Shown: positions 27,447 through 37,051, numbered from the stretch's first letter. The stretch is DNA of 64,000 nt from Bacteroidota bacterium (GCA_019695345.1 JAIBAE010000013.1:1-64000); one strand, 5' to 3'. Translations and numbers: made by a program. The notes: generated by a model from the sequence alone, not told the origin.

Positions 27447-28838
27447 ATGTCTTGTATATTTTTTGAGAATGAATATAACATGTTAACAATCTATCGTAAA
27501 TTTAAGGCATGGTTACGAAATCACATAATAGGAATATCGTTTCTAATAATAATTTTTACTATAGCACTTACTATAGTTCTATGGCAGCAGGTCAATCACT
27601 ACTGGGTTACGCTACTGACCGAAGACCCGAAGGGACATTCGGTTAATGATACATTTAACCCAATAAGTGCTTATGGATCTATTGTATCAGCAATAGCCAC
27701 CGTTTTAATTGGTACTATTAATGTAATTCTTTTAATTAGAACTATATCTTTACAACGTGAACATTTTTTTTATGAGAAATCAGAGAATAGAATTTTTGAA
27801 TTGTTAAAGATACACCGGGAAAATGCCGCAAATGTTACACTAACTATTGTTCACGACAACAATAAAGAGAAGACCGAGAAGATACAGGGTTATCGCGTAT
27901 TTATACAATTGAAGAACGAGTTTATTTTTTGCAATTATCATGTAGAACAATACACTAAACAACATCAAGAAATTTCATTATTACAAATTGATATTCTCGG
28001 AATTGCATACTTATATTTCTATTTTGGTATAGATAGGGAGTATAAAGGATATATGGCAAAAGATGAAGATACAAGGAACGATGATGCTTATGATAATGTT
28101 TTTAATAACATTCACATACACTCACCTTTATATAGTCAACTTTACGATTTAATAAAGAATAGATTAGTGCAAGAAGGTGCTCAAGAATTTTCAACTACCA
28201 ATAATTCGCAGATACAATCTTTTTTACGAGGGCTGCTCGAGGAAATGATTAGTCATAGATTTATATATGCTCGGCACTTCCTTAATGAATACAATAAGGT
28301 TTTCGGGGAAACCCAAACCAATTGCATTATAAATGAAAGAAGTCCCTTGAGTCAAACTTATCTTTATGGGATGAAGGATTCTCTTGGACTTTACTACCGT
28401 CATCTCTTTCAAACCGTTCGATATGTTAATACTTTGGGTATACCCTATAACAAACAATACCAATACATTAAGATTCTACGCGCCCAGTTATCTGATGCAG
28501 AACAGACATTATTATTGTGGAATAGTCTATCGCCACTAGGTCAAGAATGGGAGTTAAGGTATAGGAATAAAACTGGTTATACTGTTGTAAAAAGGAATGA
28601 TGCAGATACTAATGATTACGACGAGAATTGCCTTATAACTAAGTATAATCTTATTGCAAATATTGCTGGCTATGGAAATCAATCCGAGCAAGTACAAACA
28701 AGATGGGAAACTTACTATCCACTCGTTCGTTACGAGCATGACCCCGAAGGCATACCATCAAAAAGAAACGAGTTAGAAAACCAATTTAAGCTTTGGACAG
28801 CAATCAGAGAGACATCTAGTGATTTCGACTTAACATAA
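27447..28838 (+). CDS. Putative phage abortive infection protein (AbiC-like)
   Basis: The 463-residue protein has two N-terminal transmembrane segments (about 28-50 and 75-98) separated by an 'FNPISAYGSI' turn. The cytoplasmic part ends in the region YYRHLFQTVRYVNTL...YIKILRAQLSDAEQTLLLWNSLSPLG (about 312-370), which matches the signature of the putative AbiC family of phage-exclusion proteins. These proteins are thought to block phage growth at the host's cost; the mechanism is not established. A second ATG at 27480 (codon 12) may be the true start. The gene is AT-rich and stands in the F1-flanked island. Confidence 0.72.
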   Translation: MSCIFFENEYNMLTIYRKFKAWLRNHIIGISFLIIIFTIALTIVLWQQVNHYWVTLLTEDPKGHSVNDTFNPISAYGSIVSAIATVLIGTINVILLIRTISLQREHFFYEKSENRIFELLKIHRENAANVTLTIVHDNNKEKTEKIQGYRVFIQLKNEFIFCNYHVEQYTKQHQEISLLQIDILGIAYLYFYFGIDREYKGYMAKDEDTRNDDAYDNVFNNIHIHSPLYSQLYDLIKNRLVQEGAQEFSTTNNSQIQSFLRGLLEEMISHRFIYARHFLNEYNKVFGETQTNCIINERSPLSQTYLYGMKDSLGLYYRHLFQTVRYVNTLGIPYNKQYQYIKILRAQLSDAEQTLLLWNSLSPLGQEWELRYRNKTGYTVVKRNDADTNDYDENCLITKYNLIANIAGYGNQSEQVQTRWETYYPLVRYEHDPEGIPSKRNELENQFKLWTAIRETSSDFDLT

Positions 28839-29212
28839 CCAACGGAATATCATGGTTTCTTGCCCTATTAAATTCGATACTCTTAAAAGTACTTCTTTTT
28901 ACGAAACGCTAAATCAAAAAGTTGTATACGTAACTTTGGATAATTAGCTGCTAGCAAAACCATAGTCTACTCGCGAATGAAATGTACTTGCAAGGTTCGA
29001 CAATCATCAAAAGGATTATACAAAACTAATTAGTAGTTACATAGCGGTTTTTAAGTGAAATGTATATAAGGGATGCTAAAGTTAAACGTTAAATGATAGA
29101 ATATGTTTTAATAGATAAGGCATTCATTATAATGCAGAACCATTCTTAAGTGTAAAAAAATACTTATTATTTTTCGATTTTTCATTTTTTACAAAATTTA
29201 TGAAATGTTACA
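28839..29212. other. AT-rich spacer without supported gene
   Basis: The 374-bp stretch between the AbiC-like gene and the unknown gene has no family-like reading frame. A 31-codon frame (28852-28947) exists but has no ribosome site or other support. The last 60 bp are extremely AT-rich and may contain the promoter of the next gene. Confidence 0.5.
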
Positions 29213-30028
29213 ATGAATAAAAAGCAAAGGAAACAATTGCTAATTCCCAGTTTCAAAGAGAATACGAATATTGGAGGCTTTCATGAAGAAGATGGTATAT
29301 TTTCTTTCAAAGATCCAAAAGGAAAGATAATAATTCCTACATCTATGTTTGTTGCTGAAACTTATCTAAAGAACAATGGAAAATTTAAAGTACTTTCACA
29401 AATACCAACAAGAAATGAAAGAATAAACTTAAATACCTTTCAGAATAATTTGAATTATGATTGGCTACTAGTAATTGATACAAACTCAAAAGAGTATAAT
29501 GGAAAAAAAATATCAGTTTCATGCTCAGCTTTTTTTACTATATCTTTGGATGAACCTAAAAAAAACAAAGGAAGTTGGGAACAAAGTTGGGAAATATCAT
29601 TCCAGTTGTTAGATGCGTTTATTGCAATTAATCCAAAAATAAACCCTGAGATACTTGGTTGGCTGATAATCATAGATTGGGTATTAAAAGCAAAACGCTT
29701 CAAAAAGTCTTACAAAGTGGGTATAATTGTAGATAGCCTTTTAGACAAAATCCCTAATATTAATCGCAGAAAGGAAACAATTATTGAGAACTATTTTTTA
29801 CCCCCCAATTTTGAATTAATTTATGCCAGTTCGGATGTTGGGAAGGATAACCCAAATAACAAAATGATAACAATCTGTGATAGAATGGCAAATAAAGTTT
29901 GGGAGTATATTTTGAAAAACCCAGAAGTATTAAATAATAATCTTGAAAATATTGATAATCATATGGATGCATCAACAATTGTTGATGCAAACACGGTTTA
30001 TAACATTTATAAAACTCACTATCTTTAA
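29213..30028 (+). CDS. Unknown protein in AT-rich island (possible RNase H-like fold)
   Basis: I do not recognise this 271-residue protein. It has no signal peptide or membrane segment. Visible elements are a strand with LLVIDTNSKEYNG (acidic residue at the strand end), a Trp-rich helical stretch (WEQSWEISFQLLDAF), a strand YKVGIIVDSLLD, and FELIYASSDVGKDNPNNKMITICDRMA. Acidic residues at strand ends plus a late 'D..Np....cD..A' pattern recall DUF3800-type RNase H-like proteins, but this is a weak resemblance. It lies 374 bp after the AbiC-like gene on the same strand, so a joint defence role is possible but unproven. Confidence 0.6.
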   Translation: MNKKQRKQLLIPSFKENTNIGGFHEEDGIFSFKDPKGKIIIPTSMFVAETYLKNNGKFKVLSQIPTRNERINLNTFQNNLNYDWLLVIDTNSKEYNGKKISVSCSAFFTISLDEPKKNKGSWEQSWEISFQLLDAFIAINPKINPEILGWLIIIDWVLKAKRFKKSYKVGIIVDSLLDKIPNINRRKETIIENYFLPPNFELIYASSDVGKDNPNNKMITICDRMANKVWEYILKNPEVLNNNLENIDNHMDASTIVDANTVYNIYKTHYL

Positions 30029-30238
30029 ATCAGATATTAACCTTGATTCTAGCTCCATAACAAGTTGTGAAAAGCTAGTTTTTGTCCATTGATTAATCCT
30101 AAACACCAAAAACAACTCTACTTCGTAATACTGTTACTTCTATACACAATAAACGCTGTTAATAGTTGGTGCTTCTATCCCGCAAGGTAGCGGTGTGTTA
30201 TTGTTTGGCGTTCGGTGCGGTCAGGCGATAGCAGAATA

Positions 30239-30667
30239 TTAAAATGCTGATGCTATAACAACTATATAGAGTACAAGCACCACAAAAAACGGAATGAGTA
30301 TCTTTTTGTTTGCTTGCTTCTGTTCGTGTTCGGGCAGTAACAGAAATTGTTCTACGTGTTTTGCAAAGTTATTTTTACTGCCAATGGTGTTGCTTACAAT
30401 AAGGTATGTTATACCAAGTATGGGTATCGCAAGAATTTTACCCATTGTTTTACCACTCAGGTACTCAAGCATATCGGTAAGAAAGCTACCATGCAGAAAT
30501 GTAAGTATGGAAGTAAAGTAATGCAAATACGATACTACCGTAAGCATAGCTAAAACAAGAAATACCGATAAAAACAAATTACCGTTTAAGCGTCCGGCGT
30601 TGCCGTCTTTCCCACGTTGTGCAATTTCGGTGTATTGGCTTCCGTATAATGCTTGTATGTGCGTCAT
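30239..30667 (-). CDS. Small integral membrane protein, unknown
   Basis: The 142-residue protein has three hydrophobic segments (about 29-55, 75-92, 122-141), separated by a charged loop (PEHEQKQANKK). No conserved family was recognised. It precedes nothing on its strand downstream except an F1 right end, 6 bp after the stop. It is 61 bp upstream-side of the vWA-OmpA gene on the same strand and may be its operon partner. Confidence 0.6.
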   Translation of the reverse strand: MTHIQALYGSQYTEIAQRGKDGNAGRLNGNLFLSVFLVLAMLTVVSYLHYFTSILTFLHGSFLTDMLEYLSGKTMGKILAIPILGITYLIVSNTIGSKNNFAKHVEQFLLLPEHEQKQANKKILIPFFVVLVLYIVVIASAF

Positions 30668-30728
30668 GGTTATTCCTTTGTTGCATGTTACGCGTGCAAC
30701 TTATGGTGTAATAACGCACAAACAGCTA

Positions 30729-32414
30729 CTACTTTTTTACTACAACAAACTCGGTGCGTCGGTTTTTGGCGCGGTTGATTTCGGTGTCGTTATCGGTAAG
30801 CGGTTGTGTTGCGCCAAATCCTCTTGTTGTAAGGCGGCGGCGGTCTATACCCATGCGCTCCAGTTCGTTTACAACAGCAATGGCACGTTGTTCGGATAGC
30901 TTCATGTTAAAGTCATCGCTTCCGCGGTTATCGGTATGCCCGCGTATTTCCATTTCTAATGTTGGGTTTGCCGATAGAACATCGGCCATGCGCTCTACTA
31001 ATGGCAACGACTCTTTGCGTATTACAGCTTTGCCTGTTTCAAACTCAATATTTACAAACGAGATTGAACCAACGGTGTCGGTTTCGCGGTAGAGAGATTT
31101 ATCGTACGTGCCGCGCCCAATAACACGTTTAACTCCGTACTCCGGAATACGCACGCCAAACTGTACATAGTGTATGCCGCTACATTTGGGTGGGTGGTAT
31201 GTTATACGATAGTAATTTTTTAATGCCTGATAAATATCGGCAAACACATACGGAAATTCTTTGGTAGAGTAAATGCGATACAAGCGTCCGCTTGTTAGTT
31301 GTGTAAGTTTTTCAAGCGGCTCTTCGTCGGTTACGCCGTAACTGATTGCATAAATGGCAACGTTTTTCTCGCGGGCTTTACGGCAAGCGTCTTCGAGTTT
31401 TAGTTTGGATGTATTGTCTTCGCCATCGGTAAGTAAGATGATAGCGCGTTTATAATTAGCCGGAGCAAATGCAAGTTCTTTTGCGGCAACATCAACGGCA
31501 TCGTAGATAGAAGTTCCACCGCGTACTTTGGCAGGTTTATCTACGTTAAACTTAGCGCGCCACTCGGCGGTATCGCTGGTTAAGGGTAACTCGGTTGTAA
31601 CGCCGCCGGCAAACGGAATCACCGAAATCATATCTCCGCGTTTTACAATTCCCATTGTGCGGCGCACTGCCTCGCGTAAGCGTTGAATGCGCATATCACC
31701 CATCGAGCCGGAATGGTCTATCACAAACGATACAGCGTGCTTATCGTTCGCATCTTCGTGAACCTCCGTTACGGTAAAGTCGGTAATCTCGCTTCGTGTA
31801 CCATTACACGAATCAAACAATGTATTCCAGTAGTTGCGGTACGTTCCCGTACCTATAAAACGCGGCGGAGCCAACCCGGTAATAAAGCGTCCGGCAGTGT
31901 CGGTAAGTGATGTTCGTATTTCAATGCTATCGGGATACCGTTTGTCTTCTATACTCCGCACCTGAATCTTAACGGGAGATTTCAAAAACGCCTGAAGCGA
32001 ATCGCTGAGTTTGTTCATGCGTTCCTTGCGTTTGTTATCGCCAGTCATGGTTACGGTAAGCGAGGTTGAACCGGATTTCTTGTGATACACAGTATCTTCG
32101 GCAGAAGTACGGCGCGATGAATCGGTACTGGGATTAGTCTTTGTAACAGGAAGCGAATCAGTGTTATCTTTTGTAAGGCGTTCCAACTCGGCTTCTTCGT
32201 CGTACATCTTTGTAGAGTCTACCAACCCTTTGCGAAGTTTCTCCTGATATTGCTCTTGCAGTTTTTTAAGCGATACTCCGCTACTCATGTACACGGGTTT
32301 GTATCCTTTGGGCGGAATCATCTTTTCTACTTGCTCCACCATAGTTTGCGGACACCCCGTAAAGCTAAGGCATAGCACAGCAAACATTACAACAAGAACA
32401 GAAAAACGTTTCAT
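30729..32414 (-). CDS. OmpA-family lipoprotein with von Willebrand A domain
   Basis: The 561-residue protein starts with a lipoprotein signal (VVMFAVLCLSFTGC). After a long Lys/Asp/Ser/Thr-rich linker comes a vWA domain (about 223-390) with an intact MIDAS start, DHSGSMG, and LLTDGEDN. The C-terminal OmpA/MotB domain (about 452-558) has EFETGKAVI, IRGHTDNRGS and NRRTEFVV. OmpA domains grip peptidoglycan, and vWA domains bind partners through a metal. A role as a cell-envelope adaptor is inferred. An ATG 9 bp upstream (32423) is also possible. It follows rlmH by 38 bp. Confidence 0.88.
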   Translation of the reverse strand: MKRFSVLVVMFAVLCLSFTGCPQTMVEQVEKMIPPKGYKPVYMSSGVSLKKLQEQYQEKLRKGLVDSTKMYDEEAELERLTKDNTDSLPVTKTNPSTDSSRRTSAEDTVYHKKSGSTSLTVTMTGDNKRKERMNKLSDSLQAFLKSPVKIQVRSIEDKRYPDSIEIRTSLTDTAGRFITGLAPPRFIGTGTYRNYWNTLFDSCNGTRSEITDFTVTEVHEDANDKHAVSFVIDHSGSMGDMRIQRLREAVRRTMGIVKRGDMISVIPFAGGVTTELPLTSDTAEWRAKFNVDKPAKVRGGTSIYDAVDVAAKELAFAPANYKRAIILLTDGEDNTSKLKLEDACRKAREKNVAIYAISYGVTDEEPLEKLTQLTSGRLYRIYSTKEFPYVFADIYQALKNYYRITYHPPKCSGIHYVQFGVRIPEYGVKRVIGRGTYDKSLYRETDTVGSISFVNIEFETGKAVIRKESLPLVERMADVLSANPTLEMEIRGHTDNRGSDDFNMKLSEQRAIAVVNELERMGIDRRRLTTRGFGATQPLTDNDTEINRAKNRRTEFVVVKK

Positions 32415-32452
32415 ACAATACATAGATAATTAAGTACGCTAACTATTAGCAC

Positions 32453-32926
32453 TTACTCGTGGTGATACGGCTCGCCCCGCAGAATAGTAAACGCACGGTA
32501 CAACTGTTCGGCAAAGATAACCCGCACCATCTGATGCGAAAACGTCATTAACGAAAGCGACATCTTTCCGTTTGCCCTGTTGTACACTGCATCCGAAAAA
32601 CCATACGCGCCGCCAATAACAAACACAAGGCGTTTTGTGCCCGCATTCATCTTTCGTTGCAGCATATCGGCAAACTGTGGCGATGTATATTGTTTACCCA
32701 AGGCATCAAGCAATATCACGTCGTCGGAACTATGAATACTACCAAGGAGTGCTTCGCCTTCTTTTTGTTTCAGTTGTTCCTGCGGAAGCGACTTGGCATT
32801 TTTGACATCGGGCACAATAGTAACGCTAAACTGAGCGTACCGTTGTAATCGTTTTTCGTATTCGGCAAAACCTGTACGCAGATATTCAGCATCGGTTTTC
32901 CCAACAGCAAGTAAAAGGATATTCAT
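32453..32926 (-). CDS. rlmH: 23S rRNA pseudouridine-1915 N3-methyltransferase
   Basis: The 157-residue protein is the usual RlmH length and shows the SPOUT-fold signatures: ILLLAVGKTDAEYLRTGFAEYEKRL at the N-terminus, LLDALGKQYTS, FVIGGAYGFSDAVY, and the C-terminal SLSLMTFSHQMVRVIFAEQLYRAF with final GEPYHHE. It methylates pseudouridine 1915 in helix 69 of 23S rRNA using SAM. It begins a minus-strand unit with the vWA-OmpA and small membrane protein genes. Confidence 0.96.
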   Translation of the reverse strand: MNILLLAVGKTDAEYLRTGFAEYEKRLQRYAQFSVTIVPDVKNAKSLPQEQLKQKEGEALLGSIHSSDDVILLDALGKQYTSPQFADMLQRKMNAGTKRLVFVIGGAYGFSDAVYNRANGKMSLSLMTFSHQMVRVIFAEQLYRAFTILRGEPYHHE

Positions 32927-32970
32927 GCTGTAAGATAACAGTTATTTTTTGTTTGTGTATAATGTGTTTC

Positions 32971-33921
32971 TGCTATCGCAAACCGCACCAAACGCTACAT
33001 CAATGCAAACCGTTACCCTGCGGGAAAGTACCGCACCAAACAAACACCGTTGTTCGTGATAGCTGTGTTGGTTATGTTTGTGGAGGAGAGAGTGAATGTA
33101 TTTTTATAAGGCATTCTGCCAAATCAATTGGCATGAAGAACTTTGCTTAACACATACCGTGATAATAAAGACCACTACTAATTATGCAAATAAGAATCCT
33201 ATATAACATTCTGATACTTCTAATAATAGGAACAGGTCAATGTCTTGCGCAATCCAAAGACTCGATAACAAACGAAATTACAATACGATGCCAAAAAATT
33301 GATAGCCTTCGTTCATACTACGAGATTACTATGAAGGATTACGACGATGGCTCGGTACTTGGAGGCCAAGTAACAACAGTATACGATGAAAAGAGTGTCA
33401 GATTGATTGAATTATATACGGAGTCAAGAAACATCAGATACTATTTCGAAAATGAGCAACTAATCTATGCAGTTGAAACTAAAACAATCCGCAAAAATCA
33501 AACAAACATAGATAGTTCCAAAGTAAACGGATTAGGCGATAGTTTGAATATTGATAATTACAATTCAAATACAATACAAGATCTCTATTTCTTCAAAGAC
33601 CAAAAGTTAATCAACTACATTGTTCACGAAGAAAAAGAATATGATAGGCTCTTTAGCAAAGATTCTCAGATAAAAAAAGCTATGATAGAAGCTACTGCAG
33701 AAAGAATGAAATCAGAGGCTTATAAGCTTAAGGAAAAGTACAAAAACTAAAAGGCACCAGCTATACATCGGCTTCAGACTATGCAGACACAATGTAAGCC
33801 CGAAGCCGTTACCATTAGTTATTTACCCACACGATAACCATTCTTTTGTGTATACGATTCTCATCCGCAAGATTCGGGTGGGGTGTACCATCAGTTGCAT
33901 GGGTGCCGTCACGCGATAGCA
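32971..33921. mobile_element. F1 paired-end element enclosing the 188-residue secreted protein gene
   Basis: The left end is TGCTATCGCAAACCGCACC (32971-32989), the right end GGTGCCGTCACGCGATAGCA (33902-33921). The first ~120 bp inside match 37072-37195 closely (both carry AAACGCTACAT/CAAACCGTTACCCTGCGG, AACACCGTTGTTCGTGATA and GTTGGTTATGTTTGTGG). The last ~90 bp match 37349-37436 (CACGATAACCATTCTTTTGTG, TCTCATCCGCA). The element is thus the filled form of the 37052-37436 element, with a gene placed in the middle. Confidence 0.65.
33184..33750 (+). CDS. Small exported protein, unknown, cargo of F1 element
   Basis: The 188-residue protein has a signal peptide (NILILLIIGTGQCLAQ, cut near LAQ-S). 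The mature part alternates charged helices and beta strands (SVRLIELYTESRNIRYYFENEQLIYAVETKTI) and ends in a basic, helical tail. No family was recognised. A+T content is higher than in flanking genes. It lacks a clear promoter inside the element. Confidence 0.6.
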   Translation: MQIRILYNILILLIIGTGQCLAQSKDSITNEITIRCQKIDSLRSYYEITMKDYDDGSVLGGQVTTVYDEKSVRLIELYTESRNIRYYFENEQLIYAVETKTIRKNQTNIDSSKVNGLGDSLNIDNYNSNTIQDLYFFKDQKLINYIVHEEKEYDRLFSKDSQIKKAMIEATAERMKSEAYKLKEKYKN

Positions 33922-33941
33922 AAAACATGCGTTACGCTATA

Positions 33942-36923
33942 TCAGTATTTGAATGTAGTTCGCACAAATAGTTTTTTACCTGTTTTTAGTTTCCAGTCCG
34001 ATTGCAGTTTGCCCTCTGCTGAATACGTAGCAACATAAAAATCGGTGATAACACCCGAGGCATCGGTGGGCGATTCGTAGTTCCACGCAAAATCTGAGGA
34101 CACTTTGTAATAGTTTGCTAAGGGTACATTTGATACCGAAATTTTCATGATGACTTTTCCGTAGCTGTTCGTCCTTGTATATGTTCCGCTTTGAATTGTT
34201 TTACCATCGGATGCAAGTGTTACCGATACAGTAATAGTTGAACCATCGCCCGGAACAGGTGCCGACCATATATATCCGGTTCCGGTTTTTGTTAAAGTGT
34301 TTGATGGCGAGACTGACGGAACAAGTGATTCGGTGAAGTTGTAATCGTTTACCCATGTACTGATAGGTTTTCCGTTAGCATCGTAACCGGTGTATGTGCA
34401 GTTTGCAATACCCGACCAATATCCTATGTACATTGTAGATGCACGTTGCAATAATGTAAAGATGTCTTTAGGAAGTGAACGCCAGTATGGTTTTGTTGTA
34501 GCATCATAACGGTTTACCTCATCAATAGCTGCTTTAAACAGATACACATATTGTTGTCCATCGTAATAATCAGGGACAACACATTCAATTTTTGTATCCG
34601 TCCAGGTTTGTATTTGGGGCACCAACGAGTCGCCAAATCGTATTGTATCTCCGGACATCTTAACGCCAAACCCTTTTCCATTTATAGTCATCAGTGTGTT
34701 TTTGGTAACGGTGTCGGGGCTGATAGAAGTAATCTCACATTTTACAAGATTGAAATCCCACGAACCAAGCCATGTGTAGGACATAGTAGATGAATTGTAC
34801 AACCGCACTTTAATTTTGTAGTTACCATATACAGAACTCCAACTTGAGTTATTAATGATAGCTTCTATTCGTGTATCAGACCAATAGCGGCTGTGTATTG
34901 CTCTGTAGTTATGATTATCTACATCGTTAGGGTGGTGAAGTGTTACTTCATCGCCGTCGCGTTGAATGTTACCAAAACCACTACCTGTGATAACAATTAC
35001 TTGACCGTTAGGTCCCGATGTTGGGTACATAGAACCGGCCCCTATTATTTCTGCGTTGGCGGAGTCTTTGGAAAGTTGGAGATGAGAGGTTGCATCAAAC
35101 AGAGTGGTGCGAATAGTAAATGTACCGGACTTTGTATAGGTATGTTTGGCGTAGTTGATATTATCGGTACGTTGTTCGGAGGTACCATCGCCAAAATTCC
35201 ATTTCAGATAATACTTCAATTCTTTTGGGATGCTATCGGTAGTTATATTCCATGTATATTCTTTGTTCTCGTCACCTTTCATGTTCTTGGGTATTATTTT
35301 GAAAGGATAGTTTTTGTAATACACTGTTATCCACTTAAAGTCTATAAAACTGACATCTTTTGTAGTTCCTTTTTCTCCTTCCACTAAAACACCAAGTTTG
35401 TTCTCGCCTGCGCTCAGTTGTACCCTGTATAAACCACTTCCTTCGTTTACTTGTATAGTATTGCCGGCAGTGTTAAATACCGTTGTAAGTATTCTGCGTT
35501 TACCGTCAACATTCCATCCCCACTGGGCAGTTGGGCAATCGGTATAGAGGCGTAATGTATCGGAGTTTGATACAAATCCATCGGTTAACTGGGCATCGGG
35601 GGTACTTTTGTTGTACAGTGTATAAGCAGGAAATATACCATTACCAATTGTGCCATTTAGTAACTCGGTATACCGTGATTCAATCTTGCTCCAATCAATA
35701 AGCGATGTTTTTGCCATTGGCGTAATAAACGGGAATTCACTTGATGCAGCATTCCCATTTAGTTTGGATTGATATGGTTTAAAATGGTCGTTTATCAACT
35801 CTATACTTTGAGCATTGTTTGGTGTGTTAGGGTCTGATATTAATATTTTCTTTTCGTTCATAGATACACCATAACATACAATTGCATGCCCGGCATATTT
35901 GGGTTTGTTATCATCATCAACACCATCTTGGTAGGCAATCGAAATATATAATGGTTCGTGAGTAACATACAACGCACCTGCAGTAGTTAAGAATTTGATT
36001 TTATCAAGGTTTGTATCAAGCCGCACGGTGTTGCGCATAAATCCTGTAAAAAGGGACTGCGGTAACAAGTCTTTCTGTAATACGGAACTAAATCTGTAGC
36101 CACGTGCATTATCCTGCCATAGGTTTGGATTATCGCTAAACTTGTTAAAGAGCTTTTCTCCTGTTTTCGATTTCTTCTCGTACCAATACCACATTGCTCC
36201 AATGCTTTGCCCAGCACAATGCCCACCAGGTGCTACATACGAACCCCAGTTTACAAACTCCCAATCGTCCACACCAACGGCAAAGCCCGTGGTTATGGTT
36301 CCTGCTGCATTAAGCAAAGATTCCTTTAACGAGCTTACAAAGAACGATGAATACTCTTCTAAACCTTGTACTTTGGAACCAATCAACTTCGCCGCACCTT
36401 GGGGGTGTATTACCGATGTTGCAAAGTGGCGTGTCAGTGCAGTTACCGAGGTAGCGTTATAATACTGAACAATCATTGGTTCAAGTTTACCGGTTTGCTC
36501 GTCGTAGATAAACACCAACGGAATCTCGCCTTGCGGCAGGGTAATCGGAATTTTCACTTCATATATGCCATCGGCATAGCCACCCGAACTTGTTACACGG
36601 ATAAGCGGCGTTATTGGGTTAACATTTGTACCAAACTTGTGGCTTTTAATCTCAAACGATGTTACCGTAAACGGTCTGGCATTGGTGTATGCACCGGTGG
36701 GAATAGTAATAGTCATCCCGTTTAACACATTCCCGGGTTTGTTTATGGTAACAACCGAACCTGCATTTTGTTGTGTTTGGTTAAGTTGTGTTTCCGTACC
36801 CAGTTCTAATTTGTTTTCAACCGGAGTTACCGGATTATTGGTATCGGGGCATCCGGCAAATAACAACCCTAAAAGCACTATTGCTACAAACTGTGCTTTC
36901 CATTGTACACCTGTTGTTCTCAT
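33942..36923 (-). CDS. Large lipoprotein with papain-like peptidase, PKD and IPT/TIG domains
   Basis: The 993-residue protein has a lipoprotein signal (FVAIVLLGLLFAGC, Cys25). The region 230-365 has GGHCAGQSIGAMWYW, GHAIVCYG and SDPNTP, a Cys-His-Asp order typical of papain-like (C39-type) peptidases. A PKD-like domain follows at about 575-612 (LKWNFGDGT, HTYTKSGTF), then two IPT/TIG domains (MYPTSGPNGQVIVITGSGFG and ITSISPDTVTKNTLMTINGKGFG). The C-terminal ~180 residues are beta-rich. A surface-anchored peptidase is inferred. I use the ATG at 36923, which gives the signal; the frame extends to 36989. Confidence 0.75.
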   Translation of the reverse strand: MRTTGVQWKAQFVAIVLLGLLFAGCPDTNNPVTPVENKLELGTETQLNQTQQNAGSVVTINKPGNVLNGMTITIPTGAYTNARPFTVTSFEIKSHKFGTNVNPITPLIRVTSSGGYADGIYEVKIPITLPQGEIPLVFIYDEQTGKLEPMIVQYYNATSVTALTRHFATSVIHPQGAAKLIGSKVQGLEEYSSFFVSSLKESLLNAAGTITTGFAVGVDDWEFVNWGSYVAPGGHCAGQSIGAMWYWYEKKSKTGEKLFNKFSDNPNLWQDNARGYRFSSVLQKDLLPQSLFTGFMRNTVRLDTNLDKIKFLTTAGALYVTHEPLYISIAYQDGVDDDNKPKYAGHAIVCYGVSMNEKKILISDPNTPNNAQSIELINDHFKPYQSKLNGNAASSEFPFITPMAKTSLIDWSKIESRYTELLNGTIGNGIFPAYTLYNKSTPDAQLTDGFVSNSDTLRLYTDCPTAQWGWNVDGKRRILTTVFNTAGNTIQVNEGSGLYRVQLSAGENKLGVLVEGEKGTTKDVSFIDFKWITVYYKNYPFKIIPKNMKGDENKEYTWNITTDSIPKELKYYLKWNFGDGTSEQRTDNINYAKHTYTKSGTFTIRTTLFDATSHLQLSKDSANAEIIGAGSMYPTSGPNGQVIVITGSGFGNIQRDGDEVTLHHPNDVDNHNYRAIHSRYWSDTRIEAIINNSSWSSVYGNYKIKVRLYNSSTMSYTWLGSWDFNLVKCEITSISPDTVTKNTLMTINGKGFGVKMSGDTIRFGDSLVPQIQTWTDTKIECVVPDYYDGQQYVYLFKAAIDEVNRYDATTKPYWRSLPKDIFTLLQRASTMYIGYWSGIANCTYTGYDANGKPISTWVNDYNFTESLVPSVSPSNTLTKTGTGYIWSAPVPGDGSTITVSVTLASDGKTIQSGTYTRTNSYGKVIMKISVSNVPLANYYKVSSDFAWNYESPTDASGVITDFYVATYSAEGKLQSDWKLKTGKKLFVRTTFKY

Positions 36924-37051
36924 TGCAATCCCTTTTTCTGTAGTGGGTAAGTCTATCTTCTTTTCCGAACCGAACATACGGTAGTACACAACACCATACT
37001 ATGACATTTATCAGGTTTTGAAAAGGTAGTGAATAATAATAGAAATGGTTC

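Larger units (their letters stand above)
26887..30233. mobile_element. AT-rich island flanked by F1 left and right ends (AbiC-like gene and unknown gene)
   Basis: A left end, TGCTATCGCAATCCGCGCC (26887-26905), and a right end, GGTGCGGTCAGGCGATAGCA (30214-30233), face each other across 3.3 kb with no other F1 end between. Both genes inside and their spacers (28839-29212, 30029-30200) are visibly richer in A/T than the neighbours. The right end is 6 bp from the stop of the next gene. That the island moved as a unit is inference; independent insertion of the cargo into an older element is equally possible. Confidence 0.45.

Noticed and set aside
28852-28947. 31-codon frame between the AbiC-like and unknown genes
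   Set aside because: Too short and unsupported; no motif of a known small toxin or antitoxin.
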